Shown here: positions 24,545 to 36,748 of the stretch, one piece after another
Numbering within the stretch: position 1 is the first letter of the stretch
How the letters are laid out: the number at the start of each line of letters is the position of its first letter
Notes under the pieces: model-generated
What the model was told of the DNA's origin: nothing
The model's input: the letters and a program-made list of their open reading frames with translations, nothing else
Database searches by the model: none
Assembly: GCA_033439265.1 (NCBI GenBank)
Contig: JAVTVX010000002.1
Coordinates: forward strand, 9,832,174 to 9,896,173
Reading direction: 5' to 3'
DNA: 64,000 nucleotides
Origin: Dillenia suffruticosa
Lineage: Eukaryota > Streptophyta > Magnoliopsida > Dilleniales > Dilleniaceae
Made by a program: the position numbers and the translations under genes

Positions 24545-24982
24545 TCTAGGGGGGAATCGTTGTACTTGTCCATGTTTTCTACGATACTTCAATCATATGG
24601 GTTATTGTTGATCCTTTTAAAATGTTCACCAAACATAGTGTCTACCCACAACTAAACTACTTCTTCCTCATAGGCCTTCTCTCCCCTATTCTTATTCGGT
24701 GGTTCTCGTGCAAATACCCTGAGAAAAAAATGGATGAACATGATCCACATGCTAATCATACTCAATGTAACAGCAGTCATGTTACAGAGTTATCAACTAC
24801 ATGATGTGATTAGATTTGGTACTTTTTTCAGCTTCTACGTGTACAAAAAGTATAAGAAAACGATGACTAATAACTATGTGTTGGGAGTTTCTTTGAATGC
24901 TAATATTATTTTCTTGATCATGGCCCTCTATTTCTCCTTCAATCCAATTATATTAGGAGTCCAAATTAGTTGGGTAAAATAG
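24545..24982 (+). pseudogene. Oligopeptide transporter (OPT family) C-terminal fragment
   Basis: Translation from about 24570 gives VDPFKMFTKHSVYPQLNYFF, then LIGLLSPILIRWFSCKYPEK. After a frame change near 24730, a second frame gives IHMLIILNVTAV, then FGTFFSFYVYKKYKK and NNYVLGVSLNANIIFLIMAL. This is the order of the last membrane segments of plant OPT proteins (family form: MFTKHGVYP.MNWFFL, IHMPIILG.T, FNFYVYRKFKGWW, HNYVLSAALDAG.AFMG..LYF). OPTs import small peptides and metal chelates across membranes. Only about 135 of some 700 residues remain, with a frameshift and lost HNYVLSAALD residues, so this is a relic. Confidence 0.82.
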
Positions 24983-25394
24983 CTGATGACCATTGCCCAT
25001 TGGCTGAGTGCCCTATGGGTCTGAGGATCAAGGACCATGGATGTCCAGTTCTTTGAGATGGATGATTAGAAGTTACTTTAACAATATCAAATAAGGGAAG
25101 CTTAGACTTTGTTCGTGGTTAGAAAGGGTATGTAAAAATAGGGTTCTACTTTTACCTTGTGACAAAAGGGATCAATGGTTGATGGTTGCGTCATAGCCAA
25201 GATTAAGATTGATTGGTTATGTAAGCATGAGATTTGCTTAAATTATCTCCAAATTATTTATCTTGTTTTCACACCAATCTAAAAGGAGAATGAAATTGGG
25301 CTTTTTTGTACATTTGGAATGAGATTACTAACTTCTAAATAAAGTTAAGTCTCAAATGTCCTACAATCTGGATACAACTCCCAAGGGGGAGACA
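24983..25394. other. Spacer and LINE 3' end, no gene seen
   Basis: Non-coding DNA between the OPT relic and the LINE fragment. The part near 25394 may be 3' UTR of the LINE. No poly-A tail was recognised on the minus strand. Confidence 0.5.
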
Positions 25395-26006
25395 TCAATC
25401 ATGAAAACCATGAGAAACCAAATGACATAATCGACTTAAAGTATCTGCATAAGTATTTCCTTCCCTTGGAACGAACTCAATAGAATGGATTCTCGCTAGC
25501 TGAATTAACTGCTTACATTCTCGAAGAATATCGTAGGTAAGGTGATGATAGTTAAGTTCTCCTATAAGAGCCAACACTAGATCTAGCGAATCCAACTCAA
25601 AGATTACCGGGGAGAGATTAGCATGAAAGACAAGCAAAAGACTTTCTCTAACACCTCATAACTTGGCGGATTAGTTACACTCAACTTATAAATGAAGTCT
25701 CAAACTCAAAATCCATATTCATCTCAAATAAGGCCTCCGACCCCTACTAATCCAAAATTAAGATTCACTGACCTATCTGTATTTAGTTTAAACACTCTCG
25801 TCGGAGGGAGAATCCATTTGATCCATTTTCCTACCTTGAGGTAGGGGAAGACTCCTTCAAGAAAGCCTTCCATTCATCACGAGCATAATGGTTGGCCACA
25901 ATTACGATGTGGTCTATTGAAAAGGAACCTCCGTCAAAATCACATGGCACCTCTCTTTCCAAATCAACTATACGGTATATAAGAAAACAGTTACCCCAAG
26001 AGAGAT
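25395..26006 (-). pseudogene. L1-type LINE ORF2 C-terminus with RNase H-like domain
   Basis: On the minus strand from 26006: GNCFLI..IVDLEREV, then (after frame changes) VFKLNTDRSVNLNFGLVGVG, and the clean frame 25637-25395 with PVIFELDSLDLVLALIG and FVPREGNTYADTLSRL. This is the RNase H-like domain (RVT_3 type) found at the end of plant L1-like LINE ORF2 proteins. The first catalytic Asp context (LNTD) and the late VPREGN..AD motif are visible. Stops and frameshifts break it. It is the continuation of the LINE part at 32560-33910, separated by the Reina-like insertion. Confidence 0.8.
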
Positions 26007-26765
26007 TGGTACAGACCTTTATAGGTACCTCCAAATATGCGTGACAGAAAAATGTAACACAATGAATCAGGATAGGTCTAGGGGTTTGGTACACTGGGGT
26101 AAATAAAGTGGAGACACCACAATGGGTGTGGTTACTGGTTAATACTGTCAAAGAGCATTTTAGGATAAAACCTAACCTACCCCAGGTAGCTCAATAAAGA
26201 GAACCAAATAAATAACAAAAAATCTCACTATATTATTATTCAAATTTGTTCGTATATGGCTAAAAATGAGAGTATATATATACCCATAACCACATGTATA
26301 AAATTTTAGTAAATTTAGAAAGTTACGGTTAATTAATAACAAATTATTCCTAAAATCAAGAAACCTAATTGACAGATTTGGGGGTTGAAAATTTGACATT
26401 ATTCTTTCTCTAATCAACCACAATTATTCCTAAGAATTACATGCTTAATTGGTAGTTTTGATGGCTAAAAATTAGTCGATATTTCTCCCCTAAAAACCTA
26501 CAAAATCTTCCCTAAAATAACTACGCATGCTGACAAAAAAAAACAAATATAAATGATTTCTTATAGTTCATTGAGACATTTGAAGTTTAAATAACTGTAT
26601 GGACTTGTACTCTTCATTGGGTTTCTTGAAAGTAGGCTGGACGTTTTTCATATTCCCAATTATAAATGATTCCAACTGTTTTTTAAGTCTCTTGGCTCTT
26701 GATTTTGTGATTGGGCTCAAAGGAAGACTTGGAGGTTCTACTAACTTGATTTGATCTTATTTTCA
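26007..26765 (-). repeat. Left terminal repeat block (3' LTR plus pol tail)
   Basis: Direct repeat of 31810-32552. The plus-strand left end begins TGGTACAG. Part of the block nearest the internal region also encodes the last residues of pol (LSPITKSRAKRLKKQLESF), which in relatives lies before the LTR. A possible narrower LTR is 26007-26502, ending at CTACA with a purine-rich stretch beyond it. Confidence 0.7.
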
Positions 26766-27660
26766 TGGTATGTGAAACATTATGCTTACCTCTTAGGTCC
26801 AACTTGTATGTATTGTCATTGATGCGCTCTGTCACTTGGAAGGGACTATCTCCATGGGCGTCCAACTTACCATTTCGTTGATTGGAGAATCACTCAGGTC
26901 TCAAGTGATGCCATACCCAATCTCCAGGTTGAAAAAAAAACCTTGTACCTCCTCTTATTGGCTTTATTTGTAACTTGTTCATTCCTTCGCTCAATATTAG
27001 CATGAGCCTTTTCATGAATCCTTTCAACAAAATTAGATTTCTTTTTGCTATCTAAATTCATCAATTCAAAAAAGGGGAGTAGGGACAACTCAAGAGGGGT
27101 TAAGAGGTTAAATCCATACACAATTTTAAAGGGTAAAAAATTTAATAGTAATATGCATAATCCGATTGTATGCAAACTCTATATGAGGTATTAATTCTTC
27201 CCAAGTCTTTAAGTTTATCCCCACTATGATTCTTAGTAAGTTATCCAAGGTATGATTCACTATTTCGGTTTACCAATACGTTTGTGGATGGCAAGCAATA
27301 GAAAACAAAAATTTAATCTCTAATTTGCTCCACAAGCCTTTCCAAATATAATTAAGAAACTTGGCATCATGATCAAATATAATGGCTCTTGGCATGCCAT
27401 GCAACCTAACTATTTCTTGAAAGAACAAGTTGGCTATATGAGTCGCATCATTAGTTTTTGCACAATGAATGAAATGAGTCACTTTTGAAAATCAGTCTAC
27501 CAGAATAAAAATTGAATATTTACCGCTCTTAGACCTAGACAAACCTAATACAAAGTCCTTAGAAATATCAATCCAAGGGCCCTCGGGAACAGGAAGGGGA
27601 GTGTACAAGCCATGGGGTTGAGATCTAAACATAGCTCGTCAACATGCAATATACTGTTCA
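26690..27660 (-). pseudogene. Integrase (Reina-like), broken
   Basis: 27482-27270 gives [20 protein letters not shown] and [20 protein letters not shown], which includes the second catalytic aspartate of the DDE core, then HPQT. At 27175-26894 the frame continues with weak similarity (PFKIVYGFNLLTPLELSLLP, then KANKRRYKVFF). At 26865-26683 the C-terminal domain shows GDSPFQVTERINDNTYKLDL. Frames shift between blocks and stops are present. Confidence 0.85.
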
Positions 27661-28403
27661 CACATCCTTTCAATATCAGTCCTTATTTTTTGCCAATAAA
27701 AATATTCATGCAAAGTGGATAAAGTTTTATCTTGATCGAAATGTTCTATTAGTCCTCAAGCTTCCCTAACAATTATGTCCATCACTAAGTTATGAGGAAT
27801 ACACAACCTATTCTCCTTAAACAAAAATCCATCTAACATATGAAATTTCCCAAAAGCATCTTTCTTGCATGCATGAAACACATCACTAAAATCTGTATCT
27901 TGAAAATAGAGCTCCTTTAAATGTTCAAAATGGTGGTCAAGAGGTTATACGCTCAAAAAAGAGTATCAATCATGATATTCTCCTTGCCTTTCTTGTATAG
28001 AATCACGTAGGAAAAGATTCTATGAATTAGCCACGTGGCATTATGGAGTTTCTCACTAAAATAAGCAATCGGTCATTCTTCTTATATTAAAATAGCTCCA
28101 ATCCCTGTACTTGATATATCACATTGAATTTCAAAAATGTTAGACAAATTGGGAAGAGTTAAAATTGGAGTATTAGTTAACTTGTCCATTAATGGTTGAA
28201 ATGTTCATTCTTGAGTTTCTCCCCCATTCCAAAATCTTATCATTCTTGCTGATTTAGGTGAGTGGCACTGCAATGGTGCTAAATTCCTTCACGAAACGCC
28301 ATTATAAACTAGTCAATCCGTGGAAACTTCTTATTTGTCTAGCATCGGAAGGTGCAGGTTATTTTTGGATTGTTCATATCTTTTTCTCATCCATATGTAT
28401 GCC

Positions 28404-29050
28404 TCACGAGCTAGTCACAAATCCAAGAAACAAAAGCATATCCTGACAAAACACACATTTATTAAAATTTGCATACAAACACTTTTTTTGAAAAATTTTA
28501 AAAATCCTTTTATGCTGAATGTGGTCTTGCATATTGTGACTATACACAATTATATCATCAAAATACACAATCACAAATTTTTCTATGAAAGATCTCAAAA
28601 TATGATTCATCAAGCACATAAAAGTTGTTGGGGCATTTGTGAGCCCAAATGACATAACTAGCCACTCATAAAGATCTTACTTCGTTTTAAATGCATTTTC
28701 CATTCATCACTCTTTTTCATTCTTATTTGGTGGTACCTACTTTTAAGATCAATTTTAGAGAATACAATGACTCCAATTAGTTCATCAAGTATGACATTGA
28801 AACAAGGTATAGGGTGACGGTACTTTACCATGATGTTGATGATGGCGTAGCAATCCACACACATTCATTGCAATCCATCCATCTTTGGTACTAAAAATAC
28901 TGGCACGACACACATATTTAAACTTTCATGTGGATAAGAGCTCCTTTACTTGTCTTTGAAGCTCCTTAGTCTCCTTGGGATTGGTCTTATAGACCGGGTG
29001 ATTTGGTAGCAATGCACCGGAACCAAGTTAATATGATGCTCAATTTCATG
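28404..29050 (-). pseudogene. Reverse transcriptase (Reina-like), broken
   Basis: 28864-28658: CVDCYAIINIMVKYRHPIPC and VFSKIDLKSRYHQIRMK. 28655-28404: [20 protein letters not shown] and [20 protein letters not shown], with an intact catalytic Y-F-D-D box, then [20 protein letters not shown] frameshift at about 28657 separates the two parts. The RNase H and connection region to 27700 is only faintly recognisable. Confidence 0.88.
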
Positions 29051-29077
29051 AATCAATGGCAAGCTAGAGGGAATCTC

Positions 29078-29515
29078 TTATGGAAATATGTCTTGATAAT
29101 CTTGCAAAAGAGACACAACATTTGAAGGTGAGGAAGTAATTGATTCATTAGTGTTAATTAATATCTCATTATACTTCAAAAGGAAAACCTCTCTCTTATC
29201 TATTACGGCCTTTTTCACTTCTTGGGCCTTCACAAAGAAGTTGGTTTTCTTCCTTTCCTCTTTTTGTTCCTTGGGTTTTGTTTGAGGCTTGTCCTTGCTT
29301 CTTAGGGCCTTTTGCATTTTGATCATATCATCATGAATTTGACGTGGTGTCAAGGGGGCAAGGGGGTAGGTCTTACGATCGTGCAAAACCGTGTACTTGT
29401 TGGTGCGCCCATTAAATTTTACCTCTGTATCAAATTGCCATGGCCTTTCTAGAAGCATGTATCCGAACTCTATGGGCACTATATCAGAAAAAAACCTCAT
29501 CTTCATACCTCCCAA
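29078..29515 (-). pseudogene. Protease-to-RT linker region (Reina-like)
   Basis: An open frame of 145 codons with DIVPIEFGYMLLERPWQFDT and TYPLAPLTPRQIHDDMIKMQ, ending NVVSLLQDYQDIFP just before the reverse transcriptase. This matches the segment downstream of the protease active site in Reina-type polyproteins. The protease active site itself (about 29600-29690) is degraded. Confidence 0.75.
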
Positions 29516-29879
29516 TCTTGAATGTTACACAAACTTGCTCAGAGATGCCTATCCCTTCATCATGATTCAGCTACTGAAGTTTATAGGGATGTGGGTGCTT
29601 GGTGGTTGAAAACTCTAATTTCTACACCATGTAAGAGTTAGTAACATTTGTAAATGATCCGGTATCAATTATAAGAAGACAAACCTTATCCTTAACATGA
29701 CATGAAAAATGTTCTCACGTTGCTCCTTCTCTTCACTCTTGGGCTGCATGTTAAGGGCTTTTCGGGCGACTAGTATTTCTCTCATTTCAACCTCCTCATC
29801 TTGCTCACTTTCACATGAGTTGTTGGAGATCTCATCTTTCTCTTCTATACCAAATTCGTAGCTGCCATCTTCCTTGATA

Positions 29880-30640
29880 AGGATATTCTTGGTGTTTGGA
29901 CAATCACGGACAACGTGTCCTCTCCCATGACACTTGAAACATTCAATGTCTTGGGATCTTTGTGGCGCCTTTCTAGCATCTTTCTTGGATACCTCAGCGG
30001 TTTTGGGGTGCTAGACTTAGATGTGTTGAACTTGATCTCTATATTGCTCTGACCTTGTCTTCATGTCTAGAAGAGGAGCCTCTCCATGAGGAATATGAGG
30101 TGGTACAGCTGCACTTTTTCTTCTTGATATACTCTTCCGCTTTAACCGCAAAATGTCTCAATTCTTGCAAAGTGTTATATTGATAAAATTTAACTTTACT
30201 AGAAATATCAAAATTCAAATCTCCCAAGAATTGAACCTTGGTAGCTCCCTTATCCTCCACCGTACCAATGCGCATCATGAGGTGCTCCATCTCTGTGCGT
30301 TACTCCTCCACAATTTTAGTTCCTTGTTTGAGATTTTGCAATAGGTTGTGGAGTTGTTGAGTATGGTAAGATGGCACAAACCTACTCCTCATGATATTTT
30401 TCATCTCAGTCTAAGAACGGATTGGTGGCAAGCGTGTCCTCTCCTTGAAACAGTAATTTGATCCCACCACACCATAGCGCAATCTTGAAGTTGGGCTACT
30501 GCGAACCTCATTCTTCTTTCATCATTATAGTCATAGCAACCAAAGGTGGAATCTATGCTTGCCTCCTAATTTAAATATGCTTCCAGGTCAGATTTTTCTG
30601 TAACAATAGAAAATTTGAGTTTCGGATCTCTTCTTTATGT
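29880..30640 (-). pseudogene. Gag with intact CCHC zinc knuckle (Reina-like)
   Basis: Minus strand: LQDCAMVWWDQITVSRR near 30510, then MEHLMMRIGTVEDKGATKVQ and FLGDLNFDISSKVKFYQYNT at 30290-30170, and the zinc knuckle CFKCHGRGHVVRDC at 29941-29900, all four ligands present. The SEEKEQRENIFH peptide typical of the gag-protease junction follows at about 29720. Stops and frameshifts separate the blocks. Gag would coat the particle and bind the RNA. Confidence 0.85.
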
Positions 30641-31809
30641 GTTTCAGGACCATTCTCACTTAGGACTCTTGGTGAAAAAATTTGTTGTCTTCTATTCCAT
30701 TGGTTTGTTCATCCTCTCCAAAGGCTTCGTGGGATTCATTTGAAACTTGTTCTCATGTTATTGGTACAGTTGGTGTAAGTGTGCACTATGCAGCCTCTAA
30801 TTGGTTAAGTCTTCAAAGGATCTATTGTAACACTTGATCCATTGCATTGAGTTGAAATCTTGGATTTGGGCCACTTGTTTCACCATGGTTATATTCATTG
30901 TTGTCCATTATTTTTTTCAGCAAAAAAAAAAATGTTAGTGCAAAGAAAAATAGACCTTACGAAAGAATCACTCCCTTATGTATATCACTCAAGAATGTTT
31001 GCATTCTTTGTTTTACCACTCGTGTTTCACTCTTGAAGGCTTTTGTCACTTTGATATTCTCACTTCTCAAGCCTCTTTCCCCTCAAAAGTTCTTTAGAGA
31101 GGTTCACCAAATGACCACACACGTGCAAGCGAGATTTTAGGCTAGAAACACACTTTGAACTATGCTAGCCGAGTGGTTTACGGCTAAACAAGGTGTCCAA
31201 TTTTGAAAACAAAGAGAAAAAAATCAAAATAAGGTGTTTTGGCGGAATAAGGTTTAAACGGATGAGTATGGTAGCAAGCATACACAAAACACAATAAGGA
31301 GTAATCACGGTTTCAAATAAGAGTTTTTTTTTTTTTTGGCCACAAAATGCTATTTGTAGGAGATCACTTTTCAATTTCAGGGGAAACAAATGAGAAAGTT
31401 AAAACAGATATAGAGTTTACAAAACTAATAAACTACGACCCTGAGAGAGTGTACAACTTGAAAACTAGTTAGTATTCTATAAAATTTTCTCCACATACAA
31501 AGAGCAATTAACAAAAATAACACATCAATAACCTTTACAATAGCAATTTTTGTTTTTTTGATTCTGCAGAAATGGAGAAACATTTTTTTTTTGTACAGAA
31601 ACATAAAAGGCCCCTTTTTTTGGATTCTATAGAAACTAAGTAGCTTTTTTTTTTCTGTGATAATAACAAGAAACAAAGATACGACTACACAGACAAAGAT
31701 GACAACACCAACTAAGAATAAGAACAAAGCTATTGTACGTATCAACTAAGAACAATGAAATTAATAAGGGATATACGATCAACCTTGAGCCAAGTTCTAA
31801 TACAAAAAA
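30641..31809 (-). other. Gag start and leader of the Reina-like element
   Basis: Degenerate DNA between gag and the right repeat. On the minus strand, 16 nt inside the repeat, it reads TTGGCTCAAGG where a primer-binding site is expected. It does not match the usual tRNA-iMet complement, so the primer is unassigned. Contains A and T runs near 31330 and 31580. Confidence 0.5.
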
Positions 31810-32552
31810 TGATACACTTCTATGGATACCTCCAAATATGCATGAGAGGAAAATGTAACATAATGAATCGGAATCGATTTACGAATTTGGTATGTTGGGT
31901 GAATGATGGAGACACCACAACGGGGGTAGTAACCCATTGATACTGTCAAAGAGCATTCTAAGATAAAACCTAACTTGCTCCAGGTAGCCCAATAAGGAGA
32001 ACCAAATAAAGAATAAGAAATCTCACTGTATTCTTATTCAAATTTGTTCATATATGACTGAAAATGAGGGTATATATATACCCATAACTATATGCACAAA
32101 ATCTTAGTAAATCTAGAAAGTTGTAGTTAATTAACAACAAATTATTGCTAAAATCAAGAAACCTAATTGGCATATTTAGAGTTTAAAATTTTGATATCAG
32201 TTACAATTATTTCTAAGAATTACATGTCCAATTGGCAGATTTGAGGGTTAAAAATTAGGCGATATTCTACCCCTAAAAACCTACAAAATTTTCCCTAAAA
32301 TAATTTTGCATGCTGGCCGAAAAAATAAATAAATATAAATGATTTCTTTTTACTTCATTTAAGACATTTGAATTTGAATTAACTATACGGGTTTGTACCT
32401 TTCATTGGGTTTTGTGAAAGTAGGTGGATGTCCTTCATACTCCTAATTGTAAATGATTCTAGCTACTTCTATGTCTCTTGACTCTTGATTTTGTGATTGG
32501 GTCCAAAAGAAGATTTGGAAGTTTTATTGACTTGATTTAATCTTGATTTTCA
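31810..32552 (-). repeat. Right terminal repeat block (5' LTR plus pol-tail-like end)
   Basis: Direct repeat of 26007-26765, sharing for example ACTGTCAAAGAGCATT, TATATATACCCATAAC and the stretch through TTGATTTTGTGATTGGG. Homology ends at TTTTCATGGTA, after which LINE sequence resumes. It also carries the decayed pol-tail coding segment (about 32420-32552). Confidence 0.7.
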
Positions 32553-32559
32553 TGGTAGA

Positions 32560-33910
32560 TGGCATTTGGATCAATATGTATAGACAAAATGGAGTGGATG
32601 CCCTCATCAGAAATCCCCCTGCATTACATGAGTTAAACAATTTCACGCTAACCACTATTTTACTAACCACTGGCAGAATACAAGATTGGCCAGATAAAGA
32701 GATCAAATGTTTTGATCCACACCTCTCTAATAACCATACAATCTCTAAAGAGATTGGATAAAGTTTCCGATAATTCATTGCAAGGCGGGCATTGGGGGTT
32801 TGTACAATTTGCCATTGGAAACGAGTTTCATTTTGCATTGAGGGTTTGTTGCAACTCGTCGTCTGAAACGAATGTTATTTTTCATTAAGCTGCTATGCAC
32901 CAAAACCCAAATCATAAATTTAACCCTCTCCTATCACCTCAAGCACCATACCTACTTCCAATTTCCTAAAGAGTTTACCCCAGTATCCTACCTGTAAAGA
33001 GCTAGGTAAGCCGATCTGATTGAACATATCCTCAATGAATCCCCAACCCAACAGATATGGTTCTCAGAATTCCGATTTTGAGGAATAAGAATGACTTTAA
33101 TATTCTCAACAATAGTTGCTAGAAGAAACATCTCTAGCTTATCCCTAACTCTCCCAGGTATGATGAAATGGCTCACATACACTCTTGCCGAGTCAGGAGG
33201 AATATCTCTATGGATCCTTTGAATTAACAGTACCGAGCCCACCTAAACATCCTCCCAGAATCGAATAGTACTCTCACTTCCCACTCTCCACCTAGTATCG
33301 CTTGTAAGTAAAACCCGAGCCTTTAGAATACCCCTCCACAATGGTGAACACACAAAGAATTGAGGGCAACTTAGCAAATTCCCCCTACTATAGTATTTTC
33401 CTCACACCATAATGCCAAATACCTGGATAGGATCCTCCAACTTAATTTTACAAGAAGACCATTTTTATTCCCTTGTGACCTGAATACCCAGCATTTCTAA
33501 AGTTTTAGGCTGGCAAATAACCTCCCATCAAATAGCATGGGCTCGACGCATTCCATCTGTCTCTCCCCAAAGAGCTGGCGATTAATTCTATCCAACCGAT
33601 TACAAATCTACTTAGATAACCAAGAAGTCTGCATTACATGAGCTGGGATAGCAAATGTGACAGAATTAATAAGGGTAAGGCGGCCTACTGTACTCAAAGT
33701 TTTTGTCTTCCATCCCGTAATCTTATTTCGAACTCTTTCAACCAAATACTGATAGTAAGATCGACCAACTCTACCATGAATGAGCGGAACCCCAACCCAA
33801 CTCATCCGTAAATTGAAAGCAACACTGATTTGCTAACTTTCTTTACAAAGCTAAAGGAGCCCGAGGGGATATAAAAAGTTTGGATTTCCTAGGGTTAAGG
33901 TGCAACTAGT
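32560..33910 (-). pseudogene. L1-type LINE ORF2: RT C-terminus and zinc-binding region
   Basis: From 33898 on the minus strand: NPRKSKLFISPRAPLAL, then 33805-33608 with MSWVGVPLIHGRVGRSYYQY, NKITGWKTKTLSTVGRLTLI and FAIPAHVMQTSWL, typical of the thumb region of plant L1 reverse transcriptase. Next come WRGILKARVLLTSDTRWRVG and STIRFWEDV at about 33350-33240, then ICWVGDSLRICSIRSAYLAL near 33000, and a zf-RVT-like LFRDCMVIREVWIKTF near 32740. Several stops. The front part of ORF2 is absent, as expected of a 5'-truncated LINE. It continues at 26006-25395 beyond the inserted LTR element. Confidence 0.82.
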
Positions 33911-34985
33911 GAAGCAAAACTCACCATAATAGTACAAGAACATGAAATCAAGGGGCTGAGCTCCCCTACTCTCAACTCAGCTCGATTGTTTGATCTTCTA
34001 ATTTTATTTCACTATGTCACTATACCATAATCTTGTACTCAAATATCTAAATAGCTGAAGCCACATCAAGTTTGAATACTGTGGTGTATGCTTGTCGGGA
34101 TCAGAAGTTCAATTATTAGAAATTTAGTTCTAATAGTAGGTATTGAGGATTATTTCTCAGGATGAGCTAACAATTTGAACTTATGAAGTAAGCTAGGACT
34201 ATCAAGAATTCACAAATCAAGAGAGAGAGAGAAAGAGATGAATTTAAATTTTGTTAGGATTGTTACAATCCCTTAGTGCTTTTATAGCCTTTACCAAAAG
34301 TGTTGCGTTTTATCTCATAACCCACATCATTCGTATTCCTACACCTTCAAGTAAGTTTATGCGACATTAATAAGTTTCCATGAGTGAATATATATATTGT
34401 ATAATGTAGGCATAGAAACATGCAGAGCTTTAATATTCCTCAGGGCTAAAGGTTTTATTAAAACATGTAGAGCTTTTATCGGATATTAAAAGAAAATTCA
34501 TAGAAAATACATATATATGAAAACCAAATAAAAAATATTAGTTTTTCGTTATAAAACATATAACAATTGTCCTAAAAATATGTAAAGAAATTAAGATTTT
34601 AAAGATATTTTTACTTTGATCAAGCTTCTCAATTTATTCGGCATATGCCTCATCATTTATTGGCTCCTCATAAGTTTCTAAACCAATCTTGGGCACATAA
34701 AAAGAGCCTACACCATTGAATGATTCAAAGAGCTCCGAAATGTATCAAGTTTGCAACCACGAGTGCTGAATTAGATTTAGATGCAACTGTAGAGATTGGA
34801 ATTGTTAAAATATCACAAGCCATTTGGGAGACGATGGGAAACTTTGGACCGTTTAATTTCTAATATCCCAAAATATCATAGCTATCTGTATGTTTTTCAC
34901 GAATTTCTTTTAGATATTTATCTAGTTCTGATTGAGAATCACAAGAAACTCCAACCTCCTTATCAAATATATCATAATACATGGA
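33911..34985. other. Spacer, no gene seen
   Basis: AT-rich DNA with a short GA-rich stretch (34220-34240). May hold the outer end of the hAT element, but no terminal inverted repeat could be fixed. Confidence 0.5.
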
Positions 34986-34989
34986 CCTT

Positions 34990-36748
34990 TTAGCTACTTT
35001 TTTTTTGTCCCACTCTATCAATTGTGATGTTTTGGTTTGTAGATTTCTTTATCCCAACATCAGAACGTTGTAATTGTCCTTTATGTTCATCATAAAACTC
35101 ATACAAGATAGCCCTAACATTTGCTCCTAAATTTTTACCCATCTCTCCAACATACATCCTGGGCAACACAAATAACACAAGATCTAGATTATGTCTAGGA
35201 TCAAAAACATTAGCAATAAAAATCAACAAATTCATCTAATCAAGATTTTCAAAATGCTTATCAAAATTTTCTCTCATCTTTTGAGCCATTACTTTCAAAT
35301 CAATATCATCATCTTCACCATCACTTTTATTAGCTAATAACTTTAATATAATATCAACTTCACTTATTTCAGTAAAAAAAATATTAGCTGTAACATATAA
35401 AGTACCTAAAACTCGAAGTGTAAGGTTATAGAAATGCACTAAAATCTTCACCAATCTCCCTACTTTTTTCCAATCCTGTTTGGTTGGGACTCCACTGCTC
35501 ACTCAAGTTCACTTCTAAAATTTTCATCATAATCCTCAAGGCAATCAAAAGCTTTCTCATATTTTGTTACAATATCAAGCATCAAATAAGTAGAATCCCA
35601 ACTAGTACAAATATCTAAACACAACACACGTTTACAATTAATTTGCTCAATACCAACACATTTTTTGAACTTTTTTATCCTAGCAGGGGATTGCCTAACA
35701 AATTTCATAGCCCCCTTAACTCATACAATAGAATCCGCTACCTCTTTCAATCCATATTGCAAAACTAAATTAATGATGTGAGCTATGCATTTCATATGAA
35801 GATACTTCCCACCCAAAATAGTTGTTTTCTTAGAAGATAACTTTTGTTTTTTTTTTTCAAGAATGATTAGGCGATATCATTAGAAGTAGCATTGTCAACT
35901 ATAATTGTGAACACTTGTTCTATTCCCCAATCAAATAGCAGCTTATCAACTACTTTACCCATAGCATCACCATTGTGACTAGATATTGGAGTGAAATTCA
36001 ACACTTATTTCTATAATTTCGAATCATTATTAATAAAACAAGCAGTAAGACATAGATAATTAACTCTTTGTAATGAAGTCTAAATGTTGGTTGTCAGACA
36101 TATATGATCAAAAATTCCCTTCAAATAATTTTTCAATACCCTCCTCTCTTCAATATAAAGATCATAACAATCTCTACTAATGGTCCATCGTGAAGAAATT
36201 TTAAATCTAGGACAATAATATTGAATTACAGCAGTAAAGCCTTTTTTTCCACAAAACTAAATGACAATTCATTCACAATAATCATGTAAGCAAATTTTCT
36301 TCTAATCCTATCTTAATCAAACTTCCAAGTTGCAATTATAGTTTGAGCATCTTGTTGCCCCTCTCTTCGAATCCCGCCTGGTCTAAAAGAAGTTTGTATC
36401 AACAGTTGAGATTGTTTGATTTCTTGATTCATATGATTAGATTTACATTCATTCATATGAGCATGCAAAGAACTGGTAACATTCTTATTATTGTCACTAT
36501 AAAGCTCCCTATCACAATAATTGCATTTGCTTTTTGTTGACCATCTATAGTGAAAATCTTAGTAAAATGTTGCCATACTTCTGATTTGGGTTACGTGGCC
36601 TTCTTTCCCATATTGTTATTGCCAATGGTATAAAAAGAAGTAGGATAAGCTCCTTGACTTGTTGCATTTTTGTTGACAACATGAGCTTTCCAGAGGTTAA
36701 AGATCCTCTTGCAGCTTCAAATCGGATGTCATTTTCGGTTATCTCCAT
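34990..36748 (-). pseudogene. hAT-superfamily transposase with BED zinc finger, broken
   Basis: Minus strand. The start (MEITENDIRFE, 36748) leads to VWQHFTKIFTIDGQQK and, after a one-base slip in an A run, SKCNYCDREL with a later HAHMNEC, forming a BED-type zinc finger (about 36440-36535). The middle is decayed (SSHNGDAMGKVVDKLLFDWG, IIVDNATSNDIA at about 35960-35870). The end keeps CTSWDSTYLMLDIVTKYEKA (35610), ATKQ-like NLTLRVLGTLYVTANIFF (35410) and NLLIFIANVFDPRHNLDLVL (35230), the order seen in plant hAT transposases including the hATC-proximal part. Stops break it in at least ten places. DNA cut-and-paste enzyme in intact relatives. Confidence 0.85.

Larger units (their letters stand above)
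26007..32555 (-). mobile_element. Reina-like Ty3/Gypsy LTR retrotransposon nested in a LINE
   Basis: Minus-strand element with gag, CCHC knuckle, protease region, reverse transcriptase, integrase and tail, bounded by two diverged direct repeats of about 750 bp (26007-26765 and 31810-32552). The motifs ([52 protein letters not shown]) are those of the Reina chromovirus lineage. Coding regions have many stops. The repeats differ far more than the LTRs of the Tekay-like element, so this insertion is much older. LINE coding resumes on both sides. I found no clean target duplication. Confidence 0.85.
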
